The position numbers and the translations under genes are program-made. A model generated the notes under the pieces. It was not told where the DNA came from, did no database searches, and saw only the letters and a list, made by a program, of their open reading frames with translations. From contig JABVXV010000004.1 in NCBI GenBank assembly GCA_013365325.1, positions 248,001 through 312,000 of the forward strand: 64,000 bases of DNA, read 5' to 3'. Shown piece after piece: positions 1 through 11,007 of this stretch (its first letter is position 1; the number at the start of each line of letters is the position of its first letter). The stretch comes from Dipetalonema caudispina. Lineage: Eukaryota; Nematoda; Chromadorea; Rhabditida; Onchocercidae.

Positions 1-96
1 AACTACCACTTGGCTGGAACTCTCCATTTTCAGCCTGTGGAGTGGACAGAGAGACAGATGTATGGATTGTTGGCTCTTCTACAATTAGATGAATAA
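1..96 (+). CDS. possible 3' end of a gene entering from the left
   Basis: Frame 1 is open from the first base and ends in TAA at 94-96, giving 31 codons with the tail HFQPVEWTERQMYGLLALL followed by QLDE. An AATAAA-like string overlaps the stop (gaataaaaagg), which would fit a short 3' end. Either the whole stretch is coding, or the exon starts after the TTTTCAG ending at base 33. I do not recognise the protein. The stretch is too short to prove coding, and an open frame of this length can occur by chance. Confidence 0.3.
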   Translation, partial: NYHLAGTLHFQPVEWTERQMYGLLALLQLDE

Positions 97-2167
97 AAAG
101 GTAGACTCCTTTTATCGATAAAACTGCAGCAATCAGGTAGTTGCTAGTATTGGACCAAGCATGAAGCTAAACCTTCTGGGACACTGCATGTCACCATGTC
201 ATTTTCTCTTCAGAACAATAATTTGAATCAGTGACACATACACAGCTGTCTACAATCTCTTTCCATCTGAAAATCTTCCCCGGCAGAGTAATATAATACC
301 GAACAAATCAATAGACCGCTTAAGAGTAAGCTATGATTTATCATGACATATTTTGAAGTTACATACAAAATTCATTGTGAATTTGTTCTTGTTATTGTCT
401 TGCAAATAATGATGAAGTTCATAATAAATTCAAAGGTAACTAATTAGTTAGCTGAAAGCCAGAAGTGTTGTTATGTCGAAAATATTGCTTTGCTTTCCCA
501 AGCTAGTAGGCATTTTAGTTTTTTTGATGGTTATGCTACTAAATGATCGATGCAAGTGCCAAGTGCCAAGTGGATTCTCTTATGCCACAGATTTCAAATA
601 TTCTATTCTCTACTTGACCCTGAAAAAAGAAAATGGTCGAACATTGAATGCAACCATTTCTTTTAATCTTTTATATATCATACCCTCATTTCTCTTGAAT
701 TGAAAATTGAAGTTAAGTAAATGCTGATAATTCACAGTGATTATTATATGCATAATCTGATATTAACATTCCCAGATTGACAACTTGTAATTTATATTAT
801 GTTTTCTTGAATGATATTCTTTTTCTACATTGTACAAAATGAAATTTCAGATATTAAATTCTTGGCTAGTTGTTACTTGTGGAAAATATATCTAGACGAA
901 ACTCCTGAGAAAATGATATTTCAAAAAATTACGAAATATATATCGTAATTGATAACATTAAATTGAATTGACAAATTTATGTCGAGTATTCTGTCCAAGA
1001 ACCAATTTGTAGAATTTTCTCCTGTAATCCTAACTCGTCACCTCGTATACAGCTGTATTTTTGCAAAGTAATCACAGTCAATTTTCTATTATAATATTAT
1101 TCAGTATACAACAACTATCAATAAGATCAAAGATAAATGGCTAGGCATGTCAAACAGATTTCTTGCATAGTTCAAACTACTGATCAATAATACTTATGAT
1201 CAAGTGCTCATCATTACAAATGTAACATGTTTGAAACCAATTTTTGTAACTGCTTCACATCCGGTAACATTTTTCGAATAATTTTTACCCTATATAAAAA
1301 AAATTTGAGTTATATTTCAGTTCAGTTTAATTTTTGCACATTTTGCTTCAATCTGCCTATAATTTGCTTGATTAAATTTCGTCGATTTTTCCCAAATTTG
1401 AAAATAAACAAAAGCTCCAAAAGAAAGTTTCAAAGTTAATGACGAAATATAATGGTGCACCTATTCTTGAAATTATTACATGTTGATTAGAGAAGACCAA
1501 AGGATTGAGTTAGAATCAATCATGCCACCGTGAAGAGATACGATACATTACATAATCAAATGGTGGTTGGAAATGATTGGAATGAATAACTGGACATGAT
1601 TAAACAGTGTGTTAGGAAAATATCACCTAAATTTTATTGGAGAATGGAGTAGAATTTCATATCTTCCTATTCGTACGACGGATATTTCCGGTGATAAGGC
1701 TCAAGGTTAATCTTATCTCTGTTTAGAACTATTTGACATAACGTTGTGACAGACGACGAAAGGAGTTGTGTTGCATTCCTCTGACGTCTCGATTATTTTC
1801 TGATCGTCCTTTCAGCTCTCTTTTACTCCACATAGATCAATCAACCACTATTCATTTCTCACTTTAATCGACACCCGTTTGACCTCCAATAATACATTCT
1901 TTACCACTAGTATTCCTATCACTATCATTTCCTCCTCGTCTTCTTCTACTACTACTCCTACTACAACCGCTTCTGCTGATGGTAGTGTATCGCGCGACCT
2001 GTTCATGATGTTGTCAGTGATGTCGTGAAACAAACAACTTGATAGTTCCTTTAGTGCTCTCGTCGACTTCAGAAACATTAAAATCCCCAATTTTAATCCT
2101 CTTTCTTCATTTCCAACTAGTTAATTCATTTTACGATTAACTGCGAACAATCTCCGCTCTTGATATT
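97..2167. other. intergenic, upstream of the FAX-like gene
   Basis: No gene is supported here. One open frame (473-703, +) starts with a hydrophobic, signal-peptide-like stretch but has no recognisable continuation or good donor. Bases 1920-1975 are a pyrimidine-rich run of CTC, CTT and CTA triplets. The segment just before 2168 is presumably the promoter or outron of the next gene. Confidence 0.5.
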
Positions 2168-4779
2168 ATGCCAACACCTCTTCTATTGAAACGGAACTGG
2201 CAACAAAATCATGTATACTTGGTACAGTTTCCTCGAGCAGGTTGTATTCCAAGTTTATCAATGTTTGCCTTAAAACTGGAAACTTGGCTTCGGATGACTA
2301 AAATTCCGTATTCGGTAAGACAAATTATCATTTGGTAGCTCTTTAAGAGAGATTTTGTGTTTAAGTTAGATATGGAGAATTTAGATCAAATCGAATTATG
2401 AAAACTCAGCTGCACCCTGCTCTTACAAATCCTCTGACCCTATGGCTTGATATCATCACTAATTCTACTTCAAAATATATTATTTAATTTTACTCAAAAA
2501 TTTTATTGTAACGCGAGGAATTAGCTTGGTGAGCTGTATTATTGTTATAATGAGCAAAATAATGCTTTTTTTTGATCAATTGTTCGATAGGTACTGTTAC
2601 TCTTTGATCTTTATTCGGAAACAATCAAAAATTTTGTGGTAGAAAAATTCTTAATAACAGATGAATTTCAAGATTTGAAGAATTTCAGTTGGTGTAAGTA
2701 AGTAATTACACTGTGTAATCAAGATTCCATTTCGCCTTAAACTATGTATCTAAGTTCAGCTGGAAGGAAATCTATTTTGGAATACAAGCTTTTGACTCTG
2801 ATAAAGATCTTAAGGTCCTCAAAACTTTGCCCGTACATGTTTGACTTCAGTGAGTATAAATAACATTTCTTCACGAGTGCTTCATTTATCGGATATTTAA
2901 AAGTAAAAAAAAAAATTGCTAAATCGCTGGCAAAAGATAACACTTTTTATTAGACTATTGCTTTTTTAATACATTTTTATGAGAGAACGGAATAATTACC
3001 GGATTTTAGAAAGAATAGCAGTCCAGTTCAGGCATATTGACATATGAAAGAAAATGAACTGATAGATATGAGTGGATTTGCACTTAATCACAATTTTACA
3101 GAATATCAATAATGAGTTTACCAAATATTCGTCCAAAAAACAAAGCCCATTTATCGAACTAAATGGACGACAAATACCGGACAGTAACTTCTGCATTGAA
3201 CATCTTACTCGAGAGTTCAAGGTTCATTCCTTAAGATTTTCTCATGTCTTCACAAATTTACACAAATGGAATTGATTTACACTGTGTTATACTGTTACTT
3301 ACAATGATGTGTTAAAGTGCTGCACTCTTCTCTACGTTATTTCCTAGTATTCTCTTTCCGTTTCCGGATTTTTTTAACACTGTTTTTTATCTGACTTTTA
3401 AATCACGGCAAAGTTAAATACCGTTTTAGATTGATTTGGAAGAGCGGTTGAATCCAATGGAAAAAGCACAAGCTCAAGCCTTTACTCATCTTCTTGAGGA
3501 TTCTATAAGATGGTAATTTAAGAAAATTTCATTTCAAAATGTCTTTTAAAATTTAACAGTTTTTCGAAGTTTTTTAACTTTTCAGTCAATAGTTCTTCTT
3601 GGTAACAGTCTTTGATTGGAAATATTATTTTATAGAATTCCAATTAAAATAACTCTTTACTTATAAATTTATCCTTTCCAATTATTTTATTTTAATGGAA
3701 TAAGATACGTTATCAAAAAACGACTTCTCTGTGTTCTACAACAATGAAAGTATCTATAAGTTTTACTTTTCTTCCTACATTATGTTCCCCATAATCGAAG
3801 TTTTACTTTGGAAGGGAATGGTACTTTAGAAATGAGTTTTGAGATAATCAATGCAGTAGTGTTAACTGATAAAGGATGGAATGTTTGATTGCCGGTCATT
3901 CAACAGTATTCCTCAATGTTGTATTGTAGGATTGTGCTTTATAATCGAGGCAAAAACAATAAATTCATGGGAACAGAAGAAGGTTACATCAGGCACTATA
4001 GAGGTGTTAAAAAAGCTGCTTTCCAGTATATATTTGTCGAACAATTCCGGAAAAAGGTATATTTATACTGGAAGTAATAATCCATTACTTATCTATTTAT
4101 TAGAAATTTTAAAATGGTCATCTCACTGAATATTTTCATTGATAATAGTGGAGATCGAGAGATCTTATAGATTTGGAAGATATGTTATCGGCAAGGGATT
4201 GGCAGGCATACAATTGATGAAGTTGAAAGTATTGCAAAGAAAGATTTAACAGCGCTTTCAGTTTTTCTTGGTGATAAGAAATATTTTTTCGGTTCATCAC
4301 CCACTACGGTAAGTTTTTTCTCCATAGAAACTAATCAAAACATTGAAGTCTAAAATTTTGCCAAATGCACTTTATCGTTTTTTATTAATTATAGCAAAGT
4401 GAAGGAAATCTGATAGAAGAAACGTTAGAAATTCGGAGACTATTATAGCTTTGAAATTAAAATTATCACTTATTTTGAAAATATTAGTTTGGTAGATCTG
4501 ATGTTCCTGCAATTCAGCAAATCAATGAAACTACTTATTCAGTATCCGTTTAAAGTATTTCAGCTGGATGCAGTTGCTTTCGGTAATTTGACCCAGGTGT
4601 TTTATACACCGATGAATAGTGATGTTTTACGGAAATTTATGGAAGAAAACACACCAAATTTAGTATCTTTCATTCAACAAATGCGTGAAATGTACTGGAA
4701 AGATTGGGATGAAGCATGTCAAACACTATCTCTTAATACTCAAAATGTTACTGTTAATTGTGGTGATGCTAACAAATGA
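2168..4779 (+). CDS. failed axon connections / CDR family GST-like protein (metaxin-related)
   Basis: Six exons rebuild a 276-residue protein: 2168-2314, 3102-3221, 3430-3512, 3930-4056, 4171-4308, 4564-4779. The N-terminal half is a thioredoxin-like GST fold: VYLVQFPRAGCIPSLS then FALKLETWLRM near residues 16-43, followed by SPFIELNGRQIPDSNF. The C-terminal half carries the family hallmarks RQGIGRHT, LGDKKYFFG and LDAVAFG, then a helical tail ending NCGDANK. The family includes Drosophila fax and C. elegans cdr genes; members are GST-like, some tied to axon growth or cadmium response, and no catalytic role can be read here. Length matches the family. The exon 4 start was chosen at TATTGTAG/GATTG because it completes Trp (tg+g) and restores the frame; the more obvious CAACAG 23 bases upstream gives a frame clash. 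The exon 2 donor (AAG/GTTCAT) is weak. An AATAAA lies at 4807. Confidence 0.88.
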
Positions 4780-4806
4780 CAATAACAACGATTGGCATTG
4801 TAATTA

Positions 4807-4812
4807 AATAAA
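4807..4812 (+). terminator. polyadenylation signal of the FAX-like gene
   Basis: AATAAA lies 28 bases after the stop codon of the FAX-like gene, in a T/A-rich segment typical of worm 3' ends. Confidence 0.6.
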
Positions 4813-6050
4813 TTTACTTGTAATTAAATTTACTTGCTAAATACAAGTACTGCTATACAATTGTATATAAAAGAAGGCTGAACATCAAAAAGACACGAAA
4901 AATAGCTGTAAGAAAAAGAGAGCAGTCATAATATTGAAGTATTATAGGTTAGCTTTTAGAGGTCCGATTATTAAGGCTACAAAAAAAGAAATGGGCCAAG
5001 CCTGAGCTATAAATCTTGGATAACAAGAGATTATAATAATCTATATAGTCTTTTCTGGGAAGATGAATGGATAGATTTGAAGGCTTTTGTATCAAATGGC
5101 AGTAACTTTTTGAACAGATAATTTTGAGTGATGCGTGCACATAAACATTTAAAAGTTAATAGTAACAGAATCAGCAAGGATCACCATTAATCGATCGATG
5201 ATTGATCCTTCCCTATTTTTATTGATTATACTAGAGCTCTTTGTGTGTCAAGCACCTACAAAGTTGACTACTTCACTTCTCCAAATAAGATAATACCAAT
5301 CCTGTATCTCACTTCTTCCTGTACTTAATGCAGTTCGGATCATACTTTACATTTCTACGGAATTACTTGCAAGTAATAACTGTTGATACCCATCTTAAAT
5401 AGGAGTAAAGGCAGTGCTAGGCTTAGTATTGGCAGATTTGTGCTAATATGCACTTATGCATTAAAAGTATCAAAGTTCATCGCTTGATTTGAAACTTGGA
5501 ATGGTCATTTAGCCTCATTTATTGCACTGATGTGCTCTTCTCCAACTGCTTTCTTCTTCAAAAATCTTATATTAGCATCTATTCATCGCATACAATGCCA
5601 ATCCACTTGGCTCTCAATCCATGGCTTGTCCTAGCAATCCTAGGAAGATTCAAACATTATCAAATACTCAAGTCTTCTTCCATTTCAAATTACCGCTTCG
5701 AATAGCCTCTCCTGCAGGAAAGATCGCATTTTTAGAATACATCTGAAAATTTTTGATGCCAATCTCACGACAGGCGGGGGTGGTATGAGTGCTCCGTGTG
5801 GAGAATTTCCATTTGATAGGGTGGATATCAGGAGTATTGCTATCAGATAATTGTTCTATAAGGTTTATGCCGGAGGCACTTTGAAAATGTCGTAAAAGGT
5901 TGAGTAAGCTGGGCCTATCGTCTAAGGATAAAGGATACGCTGCTGCTGTTACTAATTCTATTTAGAAAAGATTTAGGCAGGAAACTGAGCTGAATTTAGG
6001 GAACATTGTCTGTGAAGAGATACTCCTTCGATATTTGTAGGAGGTCAGAG
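4813..6050. other. intergenic, 5' region of the Axin gene
   Basis: There is no independent gene here. Two points bear on the Axin start. A TTTAG acceptor ends at 5999 and the Axin frame is open from 6000, so 5999 is either a spliced-leader acceptor or the start of exon 2. A short frame beginning with ATG at 5785 (MSAPCGEFPFDR) sits after an acceptor-like ACGACAG and could splice in phase through a weak donor near 5821. Confidence 0.45.
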
Positions 6051-9000
6051 ATGGGACCGACAGAAGAACGACATCGATGGTCTCAAAAACTCGAGAATGT
6101 GTTGGAGGATCGCGATGCTTTGGAAGCATTCAAGAAATGGATGAAAAATGAATCATCGTTAGCCGAACATCCCATCAATTTGCACTTCGCAATCATAGCT
6201 TACAAGTAAGTGCGATTCAGAAACTTAAATACCTTATTGTCCTATAACTTTGTAGACTGAACACATCATAAATTACAGGCTTTTCATAAAGTATTCTCTC
6301 CTCATCTTGACAGAATGCTGGTGACAATTATATTGTGGTTTTAATAATCATTAGCAGATGAATAGTAAGGTATTTACACCGAATGTCCGTAGATATCTTC
6401 TTTGTTTCCTTTATAACTTCATCCCATACTACTGTTTGAAATGTTTAAGAAATATGTGTACGATGAAGAATGCTCGTGCCGCAGAACTTGCGCGTAGTTT
6501 GCATCAGAAATATATCAGTTTAAAAACCGGTGTTTGTTCGTTTTTGCATGAGGTACTTTGCTTTTGTTCATTATTATTTATTCCAGTCAAAGTAGTTTTA
6601 TCGTTACTAACTACTATATCGACAAGAAAGTAATTCGGATGGAATAATGAATTAATAGTCATCATTACTGAACGGTTGAGCAATTCTATTGAGTAGAGAA
6701 GTTAGACAGTTTATGTTGTAGCTTTTAGTATTTTAGGATCTACGACGAGAAGTGAGTTTTCGAGTTCATGCCTTTTCGGCTGGGGAGCCGGATCCAACAG
6801 TATTCGACTGTGTAATCCTACCAGTAGAACAATATTTGCGACAGCAACATGCCCAGTTTGTTTCTTCTGAAGAGTTTATTGATGCTTATAATCGAATGGA
6901 GGAATATACATTGAAACCACCCCGTATTCCTTCTTCATTGACGTCAAGTCGCAAGCAACGGAAATCATATCCTTGTCAACCAACTCTTACTGCGGAAATG
7001 TTACTGAAAACACAGCATGAACGGGAAACCACGTTAGGTGAAAGGTTAGATTTTTTGACTGTGAAGAGTTTTTTTTTTTCGGTTAAGTGGAATAATAACC
7101 AGTGCTGTTAGTTATAAAATTTAGATTTTCATCATTATAATTCTGCTCGTATGTCTTTGACTATGCATTACTTTTGCTGCCTTTAGCGAGTGCTATTGGA
7201 GACTAGTTAACGTCCTTGATTTCTGTTATAGTGAAGTGGAGAAGTTATATCGACCAGTAATGAAAACACCATACATCTGCAATGCAACAACTAGTAAAAA
7301 TGATTCTGCAGTGTCATCCACTTTCTCAAGTGATGCTAACGGTCAACATCCAGCTGTAAAATTAAGCACAATTCGGGAGGAGCAACTGAAAGGCAATCCA
7401 GCGACGCATACATTAGCGGTATCTTGAAGTATAGCTTATTTCGATTTCCGGGACCTTCAAGAAATAAACTTGGAGAGAAATCAAATTTTTGCTGAACTTA
7501 TTTTGTTGTATTTTGAATATGCAAAACTAAGTCTGCATTAGCTGCAAGATGCTGTTGAAGTCCTGTATACGATTTATTTTTTTTATTGATTCTGTATTTA
7601 TGAAAGAAAGGCAGAAAATTATCATGAATAATGTTGTCAGAGGGTGGAAAGAGTTGATGGTGGACCGATGGTCACTCACTGCACAGAGGAAGGTCGGCGA
7701 GCTTTTGCTGCACTTCTAATCGAAAAACTGAACGTTTTAAGTGCTCGTCGGAAGAGGAATGATGTTATGAGTCAGCAGCTTCGTGCTATTGAGGCAAGTT
7801 ACAACTGCTTCCAGCAGAAAATATTTGTGATTCACTCTGAAATCCATTTTTTAAAAATGTTTTCAAGGTCTTCAAAATAATTCAAATAAACTGATTGCTG
7901 ATATTTATTGCAGAGTCGTAAGTGCTCCGCGCGCGAAGTCGTGAACGACGTTGAACCAACAGCTGCTGAAGAAGACGATGAACTAGAACGATATGTACGG
8001 CAAAGGATGGCTGATGATTCTAGCAAACCATCACCCTCTTATCATTCCCCGGATTCCCTTAACGCTCAATCACTCCGTTTTCGACGACGATCACCAAGTA
8101 AATTTATTCCGAATTTTAATGAAATGTTTTTGAGAATAGGGAATTATTTGTAGTGAAGTTTGATACCGTTTTTTTTTTTTTACCATCAGTTGCTGATATC
8201 TTTTCTAATAGTGCATCCATTGTAGTAACACTTTGTATTCTGTTTTTTTAGGATCAAGCTCACCAGAACGCTTCCGGCAGTATGTGGCTTCACCCATAGC
8301 TAATGTATTTTATGCACCGAATCCCTATAGCACAAATGGCTTTGCGCCTCCACCAATTAGTCGACACAATCGAATGACAAATGTTAATCCCGTTATACTG
8401 AAGGGAGCACGGTAACCTAGTTTTATATTAGTGATTTTTCATTTGCTTACCTACACGTTTACTAAGGAGTGATAAGGAGTGGTAGCTGTTTTACGTATAT
8501 AGTGGATTTATTATTAATTGGACATTGTGTGCAAAAATGGTCATCATATTCTTGCATAAGTTTGTAACTTTGATAATAAACACTAGTTTATACGTTTGTA
8601 AGGAGATTAACAAAGTTAGATGATTTAAAAGACTATGTGAAGCATTCATAATTTTCTGACAGAAAAGAAAAGGTTGAATTATTTCTAGATGTGACATGAA
8701 GTCTATGGCTATTTATGATACGTCGGGTATCGAATCGATGGCTCCCTCATCTGTAAGTGAACGTGATGAAGCAGCACGTGCTGCTATCTTTCAAAAAGCG
8801 CGAATGCTTTCATGTGGTGGTTGTGCAAGCAGCAGTAGTTCTGGACGTAGAAGTAGTCACAAGCAACATCACGATTTCAGTTCACTGTCGTAAGTTGGCT
8901 GTTGTTGTGACATTTGAAGATATTGCTTATAGCTATCACTATTCTTTTTGTTTTTTGTTATTCTCGCTTCATTTTCTGTGCTATAACTTTTTGCTTATTG

Positions 9001-9455
9001 CTAAGGCGTTCACGAGGAGGAACGGACCCGAAACAGCTAGTGACTATTAGTTACAAAGAGAAAGGACGTGTGCCGGTGGTTGCACATGTTCCAACACACC
9101 CGATCACATTTCGAGAATTCCGTAAATATTTAGGAATTTCGTCAAAATCAAGTTTACAGTTAGTTTCTTATACAATTGTTAAAGTCATTTTTTTAAACTT
9201 ATTAAATGTAAAGAAGTCATGTTACTTCAGCATATATTTTGTGTATTACTAGATTGATAAATCTTTTTCTTGAAACACTTCTGAAGCATATTTGGCTTTT
9301 ATTGCTTCATTCGTTTCAGATTTTATTTCAAGACCGCCTGTGAAGATGGTAATTCACCCTATCAGTTACTCCTTGTGAACGACGATGCTACAGTACTACC
9401 GGTATATGAAGGTCGCATAACAGCTGAATGCAAATCAGTCTCTGATTCCGAATAG
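6051..9455 (+). CDS. pry-1: Axin orthologue (RGS + GSK3-binding helix + DIX)
   Basis: Ten exons encode about 579 aa: 6051-6205, 6450-6552, 6737-7044, 7232-7418, 7641-7793, 7914-8097, 8252-8411, 8689-8889, 9006-9158, 9320-9455. An RGS domain fills residues ~7-140 ([50 protein letters not shown]). Residues ~268-288 ([20 protein letters not shown]) match the amphipathic helix by which Axin binds GSK3. A Ser/Pro-rich linker follows, and residues ~504-572 form a C-terminal DIX domain ([17 protein letters not shown] then [10 protein letters not shown]). Axin scaffolds the cytoplasmic beta-catenin destruction complex; C. elegans PRY-1 has the same layout and size. I chose the first ATG after the TTTAG at 5999, but an upstream coding exon is possible. 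Intron 5 starts with GC (GAG/GCAAGT). I saw no clear N-terminal tankyrase-binding RxxPDG-like motif. Confidence 0.93.
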
Positions 9456-9588
9456 AAATCTCTTCTCTTGTTTGTTTGTCCATAAGTGGAATATCAACTG
9501 TCAGGGTCTTCATTATTAGTTCTCTAAAATACTTATTTTCCCTGGGTACTGAATGTTTTCGCACTCGTGAAGATTGACATTTGCCTCA

Positions 9589-9594
9589 AATAAA
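9589..9594 (+). terminator. candidate polyadenylation signal of the Axin gene
   Basis: The AATAAA lies about 134 bases after the Axin stop codon. Further copies at about 9853 and 10602 could serve longer 3' ends. Confidence 0.45.
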
Positions 9595-10989
9595 AAACTT
9601 CCGAAATTTTTTCCTGATCTATTACAAATTCAGGTTAGATTTTTTCGCTGAAAATTGAAATGGAATTTTATAATTACTCTTTACTTAAACTGGACTGATT
9701 GCTTCATGCAAATGTTCCCTCCATTCACTTTGTTTCTCATCTTCGTAGTTTATTTCATTATTTTTTATTTATTTTTGTTTATTCCATCCCCTGTATTTCC
9801 TTAAATCTGTTCAAATTATTACTGTAAACCACTGAGTTGCTGCAATCAGTCAATAAATATGAGGAAAATTTGACTTTTTGTTTCGAATGGGTATTTTTTT
9901 CGTGTTGAATATATTGTTAAAAGCATCTTTAAATGACTGGGCTTCCCACATTTTGTAGTTGTTTTCCTTCGGTTTATTGTTTTATAAAATTTTCATAAAA
10001 TGTTGTCATTTTTTTGTGATTGTAAATGTCTTTGAAATTTAAGATTTCCGGATTTATTGAACTTCACAACGGTAGAAATTTATGGAATTGTTTTGTGCTT
10101 AAATGTCGTCCGAGTACATTACTTTTACGGTGACTCACTGTCCTCTTTTTGTGCTATATTGTAATTCTGTGTTATACCGCTAATTTTAAAAGCTCAGTAT
10201 AAGTTTATTATCATCCTAAAATTTATTTCCAGTTGTATTTGCCTTTTGCGCCTATATTTTTTGTATGCTTGCGGCAACTTTTCTTCTACTAAGCAAGTTG
10301 CTAATCTTTTTGTTGGATCTTTGTGCTTTTGTGTCCTCTTTAGCACTACAACTTCAGTATAATTTCGTCTATCTTTTCTGTCAGTTAATAGTTTTATGAA
10401 TTTTAATGTACTGTGATCTGGAGATTTTGTTGTAATTTGTTTTTCACATTTTCACGCAGCGATACACCCTTTCGCAATCGACCGATGATGCAGTTCGGCT
10501 TGTTTTCTCCGTTTTATTTCGTTCGTCACAAAGGAGATTGCTGTTGAAATGTTGTACATTTATCAGTATTTATAGATGCTTTAGTTTTTCTTTTGCTTCG
10601 AATAAAATTGAACTAAAATGATTTCTTATGTTTAATTAATTCTACATTATGTTTCAACAAAACACATTAAGTGCTTATCGAAGGGGAAGCATCCTCCAAA
10701 TTTGTTGTTATACCATTCTGAAGCAGACATTCTTACAATAGTGAGGCTGGAGAGATTTGACACGAAGATTTTGGCATTATCCTAGATGGCGATTTGTCTA
10801 GTAAAGAGATCGAACTAGTGACAGTGTCAAAGAGATATAGTAGTAAGTTTTTCAGATTGTTCAGTGTTGTAGGGCTTTATTCATTCATTATCTTCTGACA
10901 AGTTATATTTGTTAGATTCTGTCCCTGACATATCTGTGACATTAGGAACTGGAAAATTGAGGTGTTAGTTTATTCAAGGAAATCTAAGG
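9595..10989. other. Axin to gon-4 intergenic region
   Basis: This is a T-rich stretch without any long open frame on either strand. It probably holds the rest of the Axin 3' UTR and the promoter or outron of gon-4. No known site was recognised. Confidence 0.5.
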
Positions 10990-11003
10990 TAAGTGTTGTT
11001 TCA
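10990..11003 (+). promoter_or_regulatory. probable spliced-leader acceptor for gon-4
   Basis: GTGTTGTTTCAG ends four bases before the ATG at 11008. A strong TTTCAG directly ahead of the first ATG, with no usable upstream exon (the nearest donor-like site would leave a 16-base intron), is the usual picture of an SL trans-splice site in nematodes. This is inferred from position; transcripts would settle it. Confidence 0.5.
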
Positions 11004-11007
11004 GGAA

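Noticed and set aside
473..703. Short plus-strand frame with a signal-peptide-like start.
   Set aside because: There is no splice donor, no conserved sequence, and the frame ends in AT-rich nonsense. It is left as a note in the intergenic entry.
3907..3929. Apparent one-base frame clash between exons 3 and 4 of the FAX-like gene, suggesting a pseudogene.
   Set aside because: Using the acceptor TATTGTAG ending at 3929 instead of CAACAG ending at 3906 completes a Trp codon and restores the family sequence, so the gene is intact.
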